A DNA stretch of 64,000 nt from Nocardioides acrostichi (GCF_015319165.1 NZ_JADIVZ010000004.1:62001-126000), one strand, 5' to 3'; shown: positions 31,800 to 40,877, numbered from the stretch's first letter. Made by a program: numbers and translations. The notes: generated by a model from the sequence alone, not told the origin.

Positions 31800-32735
31800 A
31801 TGATCGCGCATTTGGCCAACGACCTCGGGGTGGTCCTGCGGCGTCGCATGGTGGCTGCTGGCATCGGCGACCGCGCCATCGCCCAACTGAAGAGGCGCGG
31901 TGAGCTGGTGCCGCTCCGGCAGGGTGTGTACGCCCTCACCGGCGCGTGGGAGCGCGCCGGTGGGGCCGACCGTCACCTGATGTTGGCCTCCGGAGTGATG
32001 GGGATCTATGGAGACTCCGTCGCCTTGTCTCACCTCAGTGCGGCGTTGCACCTGGGCGCTCCGGATTGGCAGATCGACACCTCTCACGTGCATGTCACGG
32101 CCTTCAACGCAGTCGGCGAGCGCACCCAAGCCCTCGTGCACCACCATCAGGGGCGACTGCACGTCGATGACCTCACCCTGCGCGACGGCACGTGGACGAC
32201 GTCGCCGGCTCGGACGGCGCTCGACACAGCCGCGATGCTTCCGCGCGATCCCGCGGTCGCGCTGCTGGATTGGTTCGTGGCTTCGGGGCACACCACCACC
32301 GACGAGTTGCTCCACTTTCTTCAGCGCCGTCTGCACTGGTCCGATCACCTGCACCTCGCCTACTGGCTCTCCCTGGTGCGACCCGGCGCTCAGTCCGTTG
32401 GGGAATCACGGCTCCACTTGCTGATCGGCGATGCCGGACTTCCCGCTCCAGAGCTCCAGATCGAGGTCCGCACCCACCGAGGCGCACTGCTCGGCTACGT
32501 CGATCAGGGGTGGCGAGACAGAGGAGTGCTGGTCGAGTTCGACGGGATGGAGAAGTACCACCGGTTCCGTCGTCCGGGTGAAACGATCGAAGGGATGGTG
32601 GTCCGAGAGAAGCTTCGGGAGGACGCCATCCGCGAAGCAACCGGCTGCACTCTGATCCGTGTGATCTGGCGCGACCTCGACGATCCTGCCTCACTGGTTC
32701 AGCGTCTGCGCCACGCGCTGTTCCGTGCCGCCTGA
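31800..32735 (+). CDS. AbiEi-like wHTH protein with PD-(D/E)xK/DUF559-like nuclease domain
   Basis: 311 residues. Residues 1-50 form a winged-helix, AbiEi-antitoxin-like domain (AIAQLKRRGELVPLRQGVYAL); the middle fits COG5340-type proteins. The C-terminus looks like a Vsr/DUF559-type nuclease with an apparently complete site: Glu202 (GESRLHLL), Asp235 (GYVDQGW), Glu246 and Asp248 (LVEFDGMEKY), Lys252, then REDAIREATGCTLIRVIWRDL. Base composition is visibly less GC-rich than its neighbours. It is enclosed by 72-bp inverted repeats in the fadA5/SDR convergent gap, with no partner toxin (AbiEii) or transposase. A solitary defence or selfish gene is possible; function unproven. Confidence 0.78.
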   Translation: MIAHLANDLGVVLRRRMVAAGIGDRAIAQLKRRGELVPLRQGVYALTGAWERAGGADRHLMLASGVMGIYGDSVALSHLSAALHLGAPDWQIDTSHVHVTAFNAVGERTQALVHHHQGRLHVDDLTLRDGTWTTSPARTALDTAAMLPRDPAVALLDWFVASGHTTTDELLHFLQRRLHWSDHLHLAYWLSLVRPGAQSVGESRLHLLIGDAGLPAPELQIEVRTHRGALLGYVDQGWRDRGVLVEFDGMEKYHRFRRPGETIEGMVVREKLREDAIREATGCTLIRVIWRDLDDPASLVQRLRHALFRAA

Positions 32736-32756
32736 ACCGATGCTCCAGTGAGAAAG

Positions 32757-32828
32757 TGCGGGTTCCCGGTCAATGCAACATCGGGGAGGTCGCAGATTTA
32801 TCGGGGAACCGATGAACCTCCCCGGGCA
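32757..32828. repeat. Right 72-bp imperfect inverted repeat of the AbiEi-gene element
   Basis: Reverse-complement counterpart of 31641-31712. It contains the palindrome-like GATTTATCGG-N4-CCGATGAACC at 32795-32818. The outer edge is only 5 bp from the stop of the following SDR gene. 32736-32756 shows nothing else. Confidence 0.8.
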
Positions 32829-32833
32829 GCGCC

Positions 32834-33715
32834 TCACACCCCGTACACGGGCTCGGGGGTGGGGGCTGACGCGAGGAGATCGCGGAGGGCGGGGCCGACG
32901 TCGGCGGCCTGCCAGCGAGCTCCGGCGTCGGCGGAAGGCCCGTGGGCCCAGCCGTTCTCGACGGTGATGGTCGAGCCGTCGATCTCGATCACCCGGCCGG
33001 TGACGTCACCGGCGTCGACGGAGGCGAGCCAGGCGACGACGGGTGAGTTGTCCTCGGGCAGCGCCATCTGAGAGGTGTCGAAGGCGCCCTCGGTCATGCG
33101 CGTCTTGGCCACCGGTGCGATCGCGTTGACGCGCACGCCGTACCGGCCCATCTCCTGCGCCGCCACGAGGGTCAGGCCGGCCACACCGGCCTTGGCAGCG
33201 GAGTAGGCCGACTGCCCGACCGAGCCCTGGAGCCCTGCGCCCGAGGAGGTGTTGATGACCCGCGCCTCTCGCTGTCGGCCCTCCTTGGCCTCGGCGCGCC
33301 AGTAGGCGCCCGCGTGCCGCAGCGGCGCCCAGTGCCCCTTGAGCAGCACCCGGATGACGGCGTCCCACTCCTCCTCGGAGGTGTTGACCAGCATCCGGTC
33401 GCGCACGAACCCGGCGTTGTTGACCAAGATGTCGAGCCCGCCGTAGACCTCGATCGCCTGGCGCACCATGGCCTCGGCCTGGGCGAAGTCGGCGACGTCG
33501 GCGGTGTTGACGCATGCGGTGCCACCGGCGGCCTCGATCTCGGCGACGACCTCCTCGGCCGGGGTCTCCCCCGTGCCCTCCCCGGCCAGTGAGACGCCGT
33601 GGTCGTTGACGACGACCTGGGCGCCGTGGCGGGCGAGCTCGAGTGCATGGGCGCGGCCGATGCCGCGGCCGGCTCCGGTGACGATCGCGATGCGACCCTC
33701 CAGCAGGGAAGACAC
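32834..33715 (-). CDS. Short-chain dehydrogenase (Rv3548c-like)
   Basis: 293 residues, classical-to-multidomain-type SDR: NAD-binding TGAGRGIGRAHA, NNAG, catalytic Ser in NTSSGAGLQG, YSAAKAG (Tyr and Lys). Length and N-terminal SLLEGRIAIVTGAGRGIGRAH fit the steroid beta-hydroxyacyl-CoA dehydrogenases next to echA20. Substrate is unassigned; a 3- or 17-hydroxy steroid CoA is likely. GTG 33715 with GGAG 8 nt upstream. It follows the second SDR by 28 bp on the same strand, so both belong to the KstR2 promoter at 34506. Confidence 0.82.
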   Translation of the reverse strand: MSSLLEGRIAIVTGAGRGIGRAHALELARHGAQVVVNDHGVSLAGEGTGETPAEEVVAEIEAAGGTACVNTADVADFAQAEAMVRQAIEVYGGLDILVNNAGFVRDRMLVNTSEEEWDAVIRVLLKGHWAPLRHAGAYWRAEAKEGRQREARVINTSSGAGLQGSVGQSAYSAAKAGVAGLTLVAAQEMGRYGVRVNAIAPVAKTRMTEGAFDTSQMALPEDNSPVVAWLASVDAGDVTGRVIEIDGSTITVENGWAHGPSADAGARWQAADVGPALRDLLASAPTPEPVYGV

Positions 33716-33743
33716 GTGCGTTGCTCCTTCGTGGGGTAGCGGA

Positions 33744-34493
33744 TCAGGAGATGTGCAAGAACACGGGCGGCTCGCCGCCGCCGTCGCAGGAGAGGCGCGC
33801 ACCCGAGACGTAGGAGGCCAGGTCACTCGCCAGGAACGCCGCGACGTTGCCCACCTCGCGCGGGGTGGCCATCCGGCCGACCGGGATCGTGGCCTCGATC
33901 GCGGCCACCCGGGCGTCGTCGCCGTAGTGGTCGTCGGTCTGCTCGGTGCGGCACAGCCCGACGTCGATCGCGTTGACGCGCACCTTCGGACCCCACTCCA
34001 TCGCCAGTGAGCGGGTGAGGGAGTCCAGGCCGGCCTTGGCCGCCGCGTAGGCCGCGATGGTCGGGGCGGGCCGGTGCGCCGAGATCGAGGAGATGTTGAC
34101 GATCGCGCCGCCGCCGACCTGGGTCTGCATCACCGTGTTCGCGGCCTGCGCGAACAGCAGTGGAGCGGAGAGGTTGAGCGCCACGATCTTGTCGTGGAAG
34201 CGCGGCGAGGCCGTGGCCGCGTCGGTGGACGGCGCTCCCCCGGCGTTGTTGACGAGCACGTCGAGACGGCCGTGCTCCGACACGACGGCGTCGACCGTGG
34301 TCGCCACGGCTTCGGGGTCACGGACGTCGCACACCAGGTGGGTGGTGCCCGGCACCGGCTCGATCTCCGAGCGCGAACACGTCACGACGCTCGCGCCTGC
34401 CTCGATGAGTGCCTCGGTGATGCCGAGCCCGATGCCGCGGCCACCTCCGGTGACCAACGCGACGCGTCCGGCCAGATCCAGTGCGAGCGCCAT
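33744..34493 (-). CDS. Short-chain dehydrogenase (Rv3549c-like)
   Basis: 249 residues, classical SDR: TGGGRGIGLGI, NNAGG, NISSISAHRP (Ser), YAAAKAG (Tyr, Lys). Shares order with Rv3549c, opposite echA20. Probably acts on a ring C/D intermediate as a hydroxyacyl dehydrogenase. ATG 34493 has TAGGGT (34506-34501) 7 nt upstream; this hexamer abuts the KstR2 palindrome, so the message is predicted to be leaderless and directly repressed. Confidence 0.82.
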   Translation of the reverse strand: MALALDLAGRVALVTGGGRGIGLGITEALIEAGASVVTCSRSEIEPVPGTTHLVCDVRDPEAVATTVDAVVSEHGRLDVLVNNAGGAPSTDAATASPRFHDKIVALNLSAPLLFAQAANTVMQTQVGGGAIVNISSISAHRPAPTIAAYAAAKAGLDSLTRSLAMEWGPKVRVNAIDVGLCRTEQTDDHYGDDARVAAIEATIPVGRMATPREVGNVAAFLASDLASYVSGARLSCDGGGEPPVFLHIS

Positions 34494-34505
34494 GACTGCT
34501 ACCCT

Positions 34506-34519
34506 ACCAAGCACTTGCT
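34506..34519. promoter_or_regulatory. KstR2-like operator, SDR / echA20 divergent promoter
   Basis: ACCAAGCACTTGCT matches the KstR2 motif AnCAAGnnCTTGnT; the fuller palindrome ACCAAGCACTTGCTTGGT spans 34506-34523. A 24-bp block (34500-34523) is identical to that at 45587-45610. KstR2 is released by HIP-CoA. Confidence 0.9.
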
Positions 34520-34541
34520 TGGTCGAGCGAAAGAGAGCCCG

Positions 34542-35306
34542 ATGCCCATCACCTCCGAGCTGCGCGACGACGGCGTCCGCGTCGTCACGATGGAGAACCC
34601 GCCGGTCAATGCACTCGCCGTGCAGGGCTGGTACGACCTCGCCGCCGCCCTCGACGAGGCCGCCGACGACCTGGCGACCAAGGTCGTGGTGCTCCGCGCC
34701 GAGGGGCGCGGCTTCAACGCCGGCGTCGACATCAAGGAGATGCAGCACACCACCGGCTTCGATGCCCTCATCGGCGCGAACAAGGGCTGCTACGCCGCGT
34801 TCAAGGCGGTCTATGAGTGTGCGGTCCCGGTGGTGGCGGCGGTCAACGGCTACTGCCTGGGCGGCGGCGTCGGGCTGGTGGGCAACGCCGACTGCATCGT
34901 GGCCAGCGACGACGCGTTCTTCGGCGTCCCCGAGGTCAATCAGGGCGCGCTCGGCGCGGCCACCCACATGGCGCGCCTCGTGCCGCCGCACATGCTGCGC
35001 ACGCTCTACTTCACCGCGCGCACCATCAAGGCGACCGACCTCGTGCAGTTCGGCTCCGTGCTCGAGACCGTGCCGCAGGCCGAGCTGTTCGACGCCGCGC
35101 TGAAGGTGGCCGGCGAGATCGCCCTGAAGGACACCCGCGTCATCCGCGCCGCCAAGGAGGCGCTCAACGGCATCGACCCGGTCGACGTCAACAAGAGCTA
35201 CCGCTTCGAGCAGGGGTTCACCTTCGAGCTGAACCTCCTGGGAGTGGCCGACGAGCTGCGCGACGACTTCGCCGGCACCGACAAGAGCAAGAGGGGCAGC
35301 AAGTGA
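34542..35306 (+). CDS. echA20: EchA20, crotonase-family ring hydrolase
   Basis: 254 residues, enoyl-CoA hydratase fold: GRGFNAGVDIKEMQ (first oxyanion segment), NGYCLGGGVGLVGNAD (second), FFGVPEVNQGALGAA. In the published HIP pathway EchA20 (Rv3550) hydrolytically opens one ring of the bicyclic CoA ester before IpdAB acts. The start has AAAGAGAG upstream, so this side of the promoter keeps a leader. The end overlaps ipdA (GTGA), heading the echA20-ipdA-ipdB-ipdC operon. Confidence 0.9.
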   Translation: MPITSELRDDGVRVVTMENPPVNALAVQGWYDLAAALDEAADDLATKVVVLRAEGRGFNAGVDIKEMQHTTGFDALIGANKGCYAAFKAVYECAVPVVAAVNGYCLGGGVGLVGNADCIVASDDAFFGVPEVNQGALGAATHMARLVPPHMLRTLYFTARTIKATDLVQFGSVLETVPQAELFDAALKVAGEIALKDTRVIRAAKEALNGIDPVDVNKSYRFEQGFTFELNLLGVADELRDDFAGTDKSKRGSK

Positions 35307-36193
35307 AGGGACCACGCGACAAGCAGATGTCGATCGAGGCGGTCATCGACTCCCTCGAGGACGGCATGACCATCGGGATCGGCGGCTGGGGTCCGCGCCG
35401 CAAGCCGATGGCCCTCGTGCGGGCCCTCTACCGCTCCGACCTCGAGGACCTCACGCTGGTCAGCTGGGGCGGCGCCGATGTCGGCCTGCTCAGCCGCGCC
35501 GGCAAGGTGCGCAAGCTCGTCTACGCCTTCGTCTCCCTCGACTCCGTGCCGTTGGAGCCGAACTTCCAGCGCGCCCGCCAGACCGGGAGCATCCCCGAGG
35601 TCGTCGAGCTCGACGAGGGCATGTTCAACGCCGGTCTCCAGGCCGCGGCCCAGCGGCTGCCGTTCCTGCCGATGCGTGCCGGGCTCGGCTCCGACGTACT
35701 GGTCAACAATCCGTCGATCCAGACCGTCACCAGCCCGTACGACGAGGGCTTCGGCCACGAGGAGCTCGTCGCCGTCCCGGCCCTCAAGCTCGACGTCGCC
35801 CTCGTGCACCTCAACCGTGCCGACGCCCACGGCAACGCCACCTACCTCGGCCCGGACCCGTACTTCGACGACCTCTTCTGCATGGCCGCCGACCGCGCGT
35901 ACCTCAGCTGCGAGCAGGTGGTCGACACCGCGGGTCTCACCTACGAGACGCCGGTCCAGCGGCTGCTGCTCAACCGGATGATGGTCACCGGGGTCGTCGA
36001 GACGCCGCACGGCGCCCACTTCACGACGTGCACACCCGACTACGAGCGCGACGAGCCCTTCCAGCGGGCCTATGCGAAGGCGGCCTCGGGCACCGACGAG
36101 GACTGGCAGGCCTTCCACGACCGCTTCCTGGCCGGCGACGAGGCGAGCTACCAGGCCGCCGTCCAGGCCTTCGCCGAGGAGAACCAGCGATGA
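35303..36193 (+). CDS. ipdA: IpdA, COCHEA-CoA hydrolase subunit alpha
   Basis: 296 residues, class I CoA-transferase fold: SLEDGMTIGIGGWGPRRKPM, LTLVSWGGADVGLLSRAGKV, DVALVHLNRADAHGNATYLG. IpdAB does not transfer CoA but hydrolyses the last steroid ring (COCHEA-CoA). GTG start overlaps the echA20 stop; an ATG 24 bp downstream is less likely. Counterpart of Rv3551; ends in ATGA overlap with ipdB. Confidence 0.9.
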   Translation: MKGPRDKQMSIEAVIDSLEDGMTIGIGGWGPRRKPMALVRALYRSDLEDLTLVSWGGADVGLLSRAGKVRKLVYAFVSLDSVPLEPNFQRARQTGSIPEVVELDEGMFNAGLQAAAQRLPFLPMRAGLGSDVLVNNPSIQTVTSPYDEGFGHEELVAVPALKLDVALVHLNRADAHGNATYLGPDPYFDDLFCMAADRAYLSCEQVVDTAGLTYETPVQRLLLNRMMVTGVVETPHGAHFTTCTPDYERDEPFQRAYAKAASGTDEDWQAFHDRFLAGDEASYQAAVQAFAEENQR

Positions 36194-36981
36194 CCGAGCC
36201 CAGCACCATCACGAGAGCCGACGTCTGCGCGGCTGCCATCGCCGACGCCTTCGCGGACGACGGCGAGATCTTCGCCAGCCCGATGGGGCTGCTGCCCATG
36301 CTGGGCGTGCGCCTGGCCCGACTCACCTCGAACCCCGACCTGGTGCTCTCCGACGGCGAGGCGCTGTTCCTGGCCGGCGTGCCGCCACTGTTCGCGAAGG
36401 CCGACAAGGTCGAGGGATGGATCCCCTTCCGCAAGGTGTTCGACGTCGTGGCCTACGGAAAGCGGCACGTGATGATGGGCGCCACGCAGATCGACGCGCA
36501 CGGCAACCAGAACATCTCGGCCATCGGCGACTTCTCCCAGCCCACGCGGCAACTGCTCGGCTCGCGCGGCGCTCCGGGCAACACGGTCAACAACCGCACG
36601 TCGTACTGGGTGCCCAGGCACTCTCCTCGCGTGTTCGTCGAGGCCGTCGACATCGTCTCGGGCGTCGGCCCCCAGCGCGCCGAGCAGGCGGGCCCGGCCG
36701 CGTCACGCTTCAACGACATCCACAGGGTGGTCTCGAACCTGGCGGTTTTCGACGTCACCGGCCCCGACCACACGCTGCGGCTGCTCTCGGTGCACCCGGG
36801 CGTCACGGTGCCAGAGGTGCGCGAGGCGAGCGGCTGCGGCTTCCACGTCGAGGGCTCGGACGCCGACGTGCCCACCACCCGTGAGCCGTCGATGGAGGAG
36901 CTGGTCATCATCCGCGAGGTGCTCGACCCCCAGGGTCTGCGCTTCAAGGAGGTTCCCCGGCCAGAGAAGGAGCAGCAGTGA
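36190..36981 (+). CDS. ipdB: IpdB, COCHEA-CoA hydrolase subunit beta
   Basis: 263 residues, beta half of the CoA-transferase-like IpdAB complex: DLVLSDGEALFLAG, MMGATQIDAHGNQNISAIGD, PGNTVNNRTSYWVPRHSPRV. It lacks the Glu nucleophile segment of ordinary CoA transferases as far as can be judged, consistent with ring hydrolysis. Start and stop overlap ipdA and ipdC. Counterpart of Rv3552. Confidence 0.9.
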   Translation: MTEPSTITRADVCAAAIADAFADDGEIFASPMGLLPMLGVRLARLTSNPDLVLSDGEALFLAGVPPLFAKADKVEGWIPFRKVFDVVAYGKRHVMMGATQIDAHGNQNISAIGDFSQPTRQLLGSRGAPGNTVNNRTSYWVPRHSPRVFVEAVDIVSGVGPQRAEQAGPAASRFNDIHRVVSNLAVFDVTGPDHTLRLLSVHPGVTVPEVREASGCGFHVEGSDADVPTTREPSMEELVIIREVLDPQGLRFKEVPRPEKEQQ

Positions 36982-38060
36982 TCGAGCAGCGCATCCGCAC
37001 CCCGTTCACCGACCTGGTCGGGGTGCGGCACCCCGTCGTGCAGACCGGCATGGGCTGGGTCTCCGGCGCCCGGCTGACCTCGGCCACCGCCAACGCCGGC
37101 GGCCTGGGCATCCTGGCCAGCGCCACGATGGACTTCGCCCAGCTCGAGCAGGCGGTCATCGAGGTCAAGGGCCGCACCGACCAGCCCTTCGGCGTCAACA
37201 TGCGCGCCGACGCCGGCGATGCGGGCAAGCGCGTCGACCTGCTCATCGAGCACGGCGTGAAGGTGGCGAGCTTCGCCCTCCAGCCCAAGCAGGAGCTGGT
37301 CGCCAAGCTCAAGGACGCCGGCATCGTGGTCATGCCCTCGATCGGTGCCGCCAAGCACGCGGTCAAGGTGGCGGGATGGGGCGCGGACGCCGTGATGGTG
37401 CAGGGCGGCGAGGGCGGCGGCCACACCGGCCCGGTGCCCACGACTCTGCTGCTGCCGAGCGTGCTCGATGCGCTCCGAGGCATCGGCAGCACCATGCCCG
37501 TCGTCGCGGCCGGTGGCTTCTTCGACGGCCGCGGCCTGGCCGCGGCGCTCTCCTACGGCGCCGCGGGGGTCGGCATGGGTACGCGCTTCCTGCTCACCGC
37601 CGACTCCGCCGTGCCGGACGCCGTCAAGCAGCTCTACCTCGCCCGCAGCCTCACCGACACCGTCGTGACCGCCAAGGTCGACGGCATGCCGCACCGCATG
37701 CTGCGCACCGACCTGGTCGCCGAGCTCGAGGAGTCCAGCGCACTCAAGCGGCTCGGCCCCACCACGCGCCGCACGCTGGAGTTCAAGCGCGAGTCCGGCA
37801 TGAGCTGGCTCGACCTGGCCAAGGACGGCCGCTCCATGAAGAGGGCCTCGGGTCGCTCGCTGGGCCAGATGGCGCTGGCCGCCAACACCCCGCAGATGCT
37901 CAAGGCCGGGCTCGTGGACGGCGACACGACGGCCGGCGTCCTGGCGTCGGGTCAGGTCGTGGGCCTGCTCGACGACCTCCCGACCTGCGAGCAGCTGATC
38001 GACCGGGTCGTCACGGAGGCGGCCGACGTGCTGAACCGGAGCGCTACCTACCTGGTCTGA
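36978..38060 (+). CDS. ipdC: IpdC, flavin-dependent bicyclic steroid-CoA reductase/oxidoreductase
   Basis: 360 residues, NPD-like TIM barrel with FMN site: HPVVQTGMGWVSGARL, NAGGLGILASATM, VQGGEGGGHTGPVP, VVAAGGFFDGRGLAAAL. IpdC (Rv3553) acts on the hydroxylated HIEC-type CoA ester before ring opening. GTGA overlap with ipdB; last gene of the echA20 operon. It meets the sulfotransferase gene tail to tail with a 1-bp gap. Confidence 0.88.
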   Translation: MIEQRIRTPFTDLVGVRHPVVQTGMGWVSGARLTSATANAGGLGILASATMDFAQLEQAVIEVKGRTDQPFGVNMRADAGDAGKRVDLLIEHGVKVASFALQPKQELVAKLKDAGIVVMPSIGAAKHAVKVAGWGADAVMVQGGEGGGHTGPVPTTLLLPSVLDALRGIGSTMPVVAAGGFFDGRGLAAALSYGAAGVGMGTRFLLTADSAVPDAVKQLYLARSLTDTVVTAKVDGMPHRMLRTDLVAELEESSALKRLGPTTRRTLEFKRESGMSWLDLAKDGRSMKRASGRSLGQMALAANTPQMLKAGLVDGDTTAGVLASGQVVGLLDDLPTCEQLIDRVVTEAADVLNRSATYLV

Positions 38061-38061
38061 A

Positions 38062-38721
38062 CTACTGCTTCTGGCCGGCGACGTACCCCGAGGGCACGGC
38101 CCACTCGCCGTCGTGGCTCAGCAGTTGTTGCCAGATGTCGTACTCGGGTGCGTAGTGCTCGCGCAGGCGCGCCCTCGTGGCCTCGGTGAGTTCCGGCTCG
38201 GCGCGTGAGGTCGACCAGTTCTTGGTCACCATCTCGACCTCACGCCCCAGCGCGCGGTCGATGTAGCCCTGCCAGGCGTCCGGTCGCTCGAGAGCGAAGA
38301 TGCGGTCGACCCCGATCGTGAAGGAGTCGTCGAGGGAGACGAACCGCGCCTCGCGTCCGCTGATGCCGCCAGGCCGACCCTCGACGTGATCGATCGCGAA
38401 CTCCTCGAACGAGGTGTCGCCGGTCCACTTGCCGTCGGCCTTGTCCTTCAAGGCCGGGCGCTGGCGGTAGCGCCACCACGACTCCAGCCACGCCACCGGC
38501 TCACGAAAGAGCGTCACCAACTCGTAGTCGGCGCGCCGGTAGCCGGCGTTCGCGAGTACGGGTGCCATCTTGTTCGTGAAGGTGCGGCAGTTCATGTGCT
38601 TGAGCTTCGGGTTGATCCGCATGAGGATCTCCGCCTCGCCCTTGAGCGTGGTGACCAACGTCGTCGAGGCGCACTTGGGCATCGAGAGCATCACGAAGCC
38701 GTGCGCGGGGAGGGCCATCAC
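38062..38721 (-). CDS. P-loop sulfotransferase-like protein
   Basis: 219 residues. The N-terminus has the PAPS 5'-phosphosulfate loop-like FVMLSMPKCASTTLV, a later LFREPVAWLESWW segment (3'-phosphate-binding Arg/Ser region) and an acidic/aromatic C-terminus (YAPEYDIWQQLL), typical of sulfotransferase family 2 proteins. A steroid or glycan acceptor cannot be chosen. GTG 38721 is used because TAGGTT lies 7 nt upstream; ATG 38718 is equivalent. It is not part of the known steroid pathway and lies between ipdC and fadA6, suggesting local insertion. Confidence 0.72.
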   Translation of the reverse strand: MMALPAHGFVMLSMPKCASTTLVTTLKGEAEILMRINPKLKHMNCRTFTNKMAPVLANAGYRRADYELVTLFREPVAWLESWWRYRQRPALKDKADGKWTGDTSFEEFAIDHVEGRPGGISGREARFVSLDDSFTIGVDRIFALERPDAWQGYIDRALGREVEMVTKNWSTSRAEPELTEATRARLREHYAPEYDIWQQLLSHDGEWAVPSGYVAGQKQ

Positions 38722-38816
38722 GGCCTCGAACCTACCTGCTGCGCACCGCGCGACGGCGCCGCCGCCCCGGGTATCCGAGACGACGGCGCCGTGCGGTGCT
38801 GCAGGTCGAGCAGTGC

Positions 38817-40877
38817 TCAGCTCAGCGTGAGCGCGGTGTCGTCGATGACGAAGTTCGTGGCGGCCGAGGAGTCCTCGGCGCCGGTGAACCCGATGGTCAC
38901 CGTCTGACCGGCGTAGCTGGAGAGGTTGAACGACTTCTGCACGAACCCGGTGTTCTTGTTCAGGTTCGAGTAGGTCGCCAGCGTGGTGTTGCCGACCTTC
39001 ACCGTGAGCTTGTCGTAGGCGGTGGAGGTGGTCGTCTCCGCCGTGTCGATGTGCACGTAGAAGGTCAGCGTGGCCGAGCAGCCGGTGGGGATGGCCACCG
39101 ACTGGGTCAGCGTGTCGGTGTGGGTCGTGCCGTAGCCGTCGAGCCACGCCTTGTAGGAACCCGTGCGGGCCGCCTCACCGGAGTCGGTGGTGATGACACC
39201 GGACGACGCGCTCCACGTGGTGTTGCCGGACTCGAATCCGGGGTTCCCCAGCTTGTTGCCCGAGCAACTGGTGCCACCCGTGCCGCCCCCGCCCGTGGTG
39301 CCGCCGCACGTCGGGTCACCGGACTGCGCGGGCACGCTCACGGCGTCCCAGGCAGCCTTGACCGCGTTGAACTCGGTGCAGCTGTTCGGGTAGAGGTTCT
39401 TGGCCGCGGTGAGGGTCCAGGTGCGGTACTTCAGGTAGGACGAGCTCGAGGTCTTCATGAGCATCGCGTTGTACATGATCGTCATGGCCTTCTGGATGCC
39501 GATGCCGCTCAGTGTGGTGCTGTTGCACGTGGGGCTGGTCGGCTGGCCGTCGGTCGGGTTGGTGCCCTCGGCGAGCAGGTAGAACCAGTGGTTGCCGGGC
39601 CCGGCCGCGGCGTGCACCTCGGCAGTCGGGGTGGAGGAGGAGTAGCAGTTGCTGTCGCCGGCCAGCGAGGGCTTGTACATGTAGCGGATCGGGCCGCTGC
39701 CGACCAGGTCGACCTGCTCGCCGACCGTGTAGTCGGGCTTGTCGGTGGCGTTGTTGGCGTACCACTCGGTCCCGGCACCGAAGGTGTCGGCCACGAACTC
39801 CTGGGTGCCGTTGCCCGAGATGCCACCCGGCGTGTGGTCGTCGATGCCGTGGCCGAACTCGTGGGCCACCACGTCGATGGAGCCGATCCAGCGACCGCCG
39901 GACTGGCTGTGGCCGACCTGCACCTGGGTGCCGTCGTAGTAGGCGTTCACGTCGTTGAGCCCGACGCGGATCGGCACCCAGCCGCCGCTGCCGTCCATGC
40001 CGCTGCGACCCAGCCAGCTGCTGAGCATCTTGCGCTCCTGCTCGGCGGCGTAGAACGCGTCGACGCAGCCGGTCTCCTTGGAGGTGGCCGAGCCGTTGCC
40101 CCACGTGTCGGTCGACTTGGTGAGCGTGGTGTTGGTCGAGGCGTCCTGGCAGACCAGGCTCGAGGCGTTGGAGTTCTTCATCTGGTAGCCGGAGCCACCC
40201 GTGGACGTCGGGATGGTGACGGTGCCCGCGTAGGCCGAGCTTCCCGTGCCCTCCATGACGTGCTCCTGGGTGCGCACCACCTTGCCGGTCACGGCGTCGA
40301 CGTCGACGGTGAGCCGAGACGCCTCACCGTCGCGCACACCGCGGACCGTCGTTTCCCACGCCAGGTGCGAGCCGCCCTGCTGCACGACGACCAGGCGGGT
40401 GGGCGAGTCGTAGGAGCCGGAGCTCACCTGCTTGCGGGCGGTCCGTCGTCCGACCGCCTTCGCGAGCTGCGGCTGCACGCTCGCGAGCTTGACGGCCTGA
40501 CCCTGGGCGACGCTCGTGTCGACCACGGTGCCGGCGTCGTCGGTGACGACGACGAAGTCGCCGCCGACCACGGGCAGGCCGCGATAGGTGCGCTGGTAGG
40601 GCACGTAGGTCAGGCCGTGCGAGGTGACCGCCTTGGCGGCGGTGAAGCCGTCGTGCTTCGAGGCGTGCAACAGGGTGGGGCGCTGGGCGACCAGGTCGCG
40701 GGCGGCGGCGATGCCGTGGGCGCGGGCATTGGTCCGGTCGGCCCCGACAGCCTGCTTGGTCGGTGCGGCGTCGGGGTGCCGGGTCGAGGCGGTCGCGCTG
40801 CCGGCCGTGGCCATCGCGGCCAGGGCCATGGACGGAACGAGGGCAGCGCTCAGCGCCCCCGCGAGGAGTCGGTTCAC
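38817..40877 (-). CDS. Secreted M4-family zinc metalloprotease
   Basis: 686 residues. Signal peptide (VNRLLAGALSAALVPSMALA), FTP/PepSY-type propeptide (about 50-205), M4 catalytic domain with HEFGH at 339-343 and the third zinc ligand in TQEFVADTFG (Glu360), and HAAAGPGNHWFYLL with the transition-state His. After a Gly-rich linker (TCGGTTGGGGTGGTSC) a C-terminal beta-sandwich domain follows (LGNPGFESG...FVIDDTALTL). GTG 40877 has AGGAG 8 nt upstream; the longer upstream frame is not protein-like. Extracellular protein degradation is expected. It is unrelated to steroid catabolism. Confidence 0.9.
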   Translation of the reverse strand: MNRLLAGALSAALVPSMALAAMATAGSATASTRHPDAAPTKQAVGADRTNARAHGIAAARDLVAQRPTLLHASKHDGFTAAKAVTSHGLTYVPYQRTYRGLPVVGGDFVVVTDDAGTVVDTSVAQGQAVKLASVQPQLAKAVGRRTARKQVSSGSYDSPTRLVVVQQGGSHLAWETTVRGVRDGEASRLTVDVDAVTGKVVRTQEHVMEGTGSSAYAGTVTIPTSTGGSGYQMKNSNASSLVCQDASTNTTLTKSTDTWGNGSATSKETGCVDAFYAAEQERKMLSSWLGRSGMDGSGGWVPIRVGLNDVNAYYDGTQVQVGHSQSGGRWIGSIDVVAHEFGHGIDDHTPGGISGNGTQEFVADTFGAGTEWYANNATDKPDYTVGEQVDLVGSGPIRYMYKPSLAGDSNCYSSSTPTAEVHAAAGPGNHWFYLLAEGTNPTDGQPTSPTCNSTTLSGIGIQKAMTIMYNAMLMKTSSSSYLKYRTWTLTAAKNLYPNSCTEFNAVKAAWDAVSVPAQSGDPTCGGTTGGGGTGGTSCSGNKLGNPGFESGNTTWSASSGVITTDSGEAARTGSYKAWLDGYGTTHTDTLTQSVAIPTGCSATLTFYVHIDTAETTTSTAYDKLTVKVGNTTLATYSNLNKNTGFVQKSFNLSSYAGQTVTIGFTGAEDSSAATNFVIDDTALTLS

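Noticed and set aside
31641..32828. Insertion sequence
   Set aside because: No transposase is encoded and no target-site duplication was evident at the edges; reported instead as an IR-flanked gene cassette.
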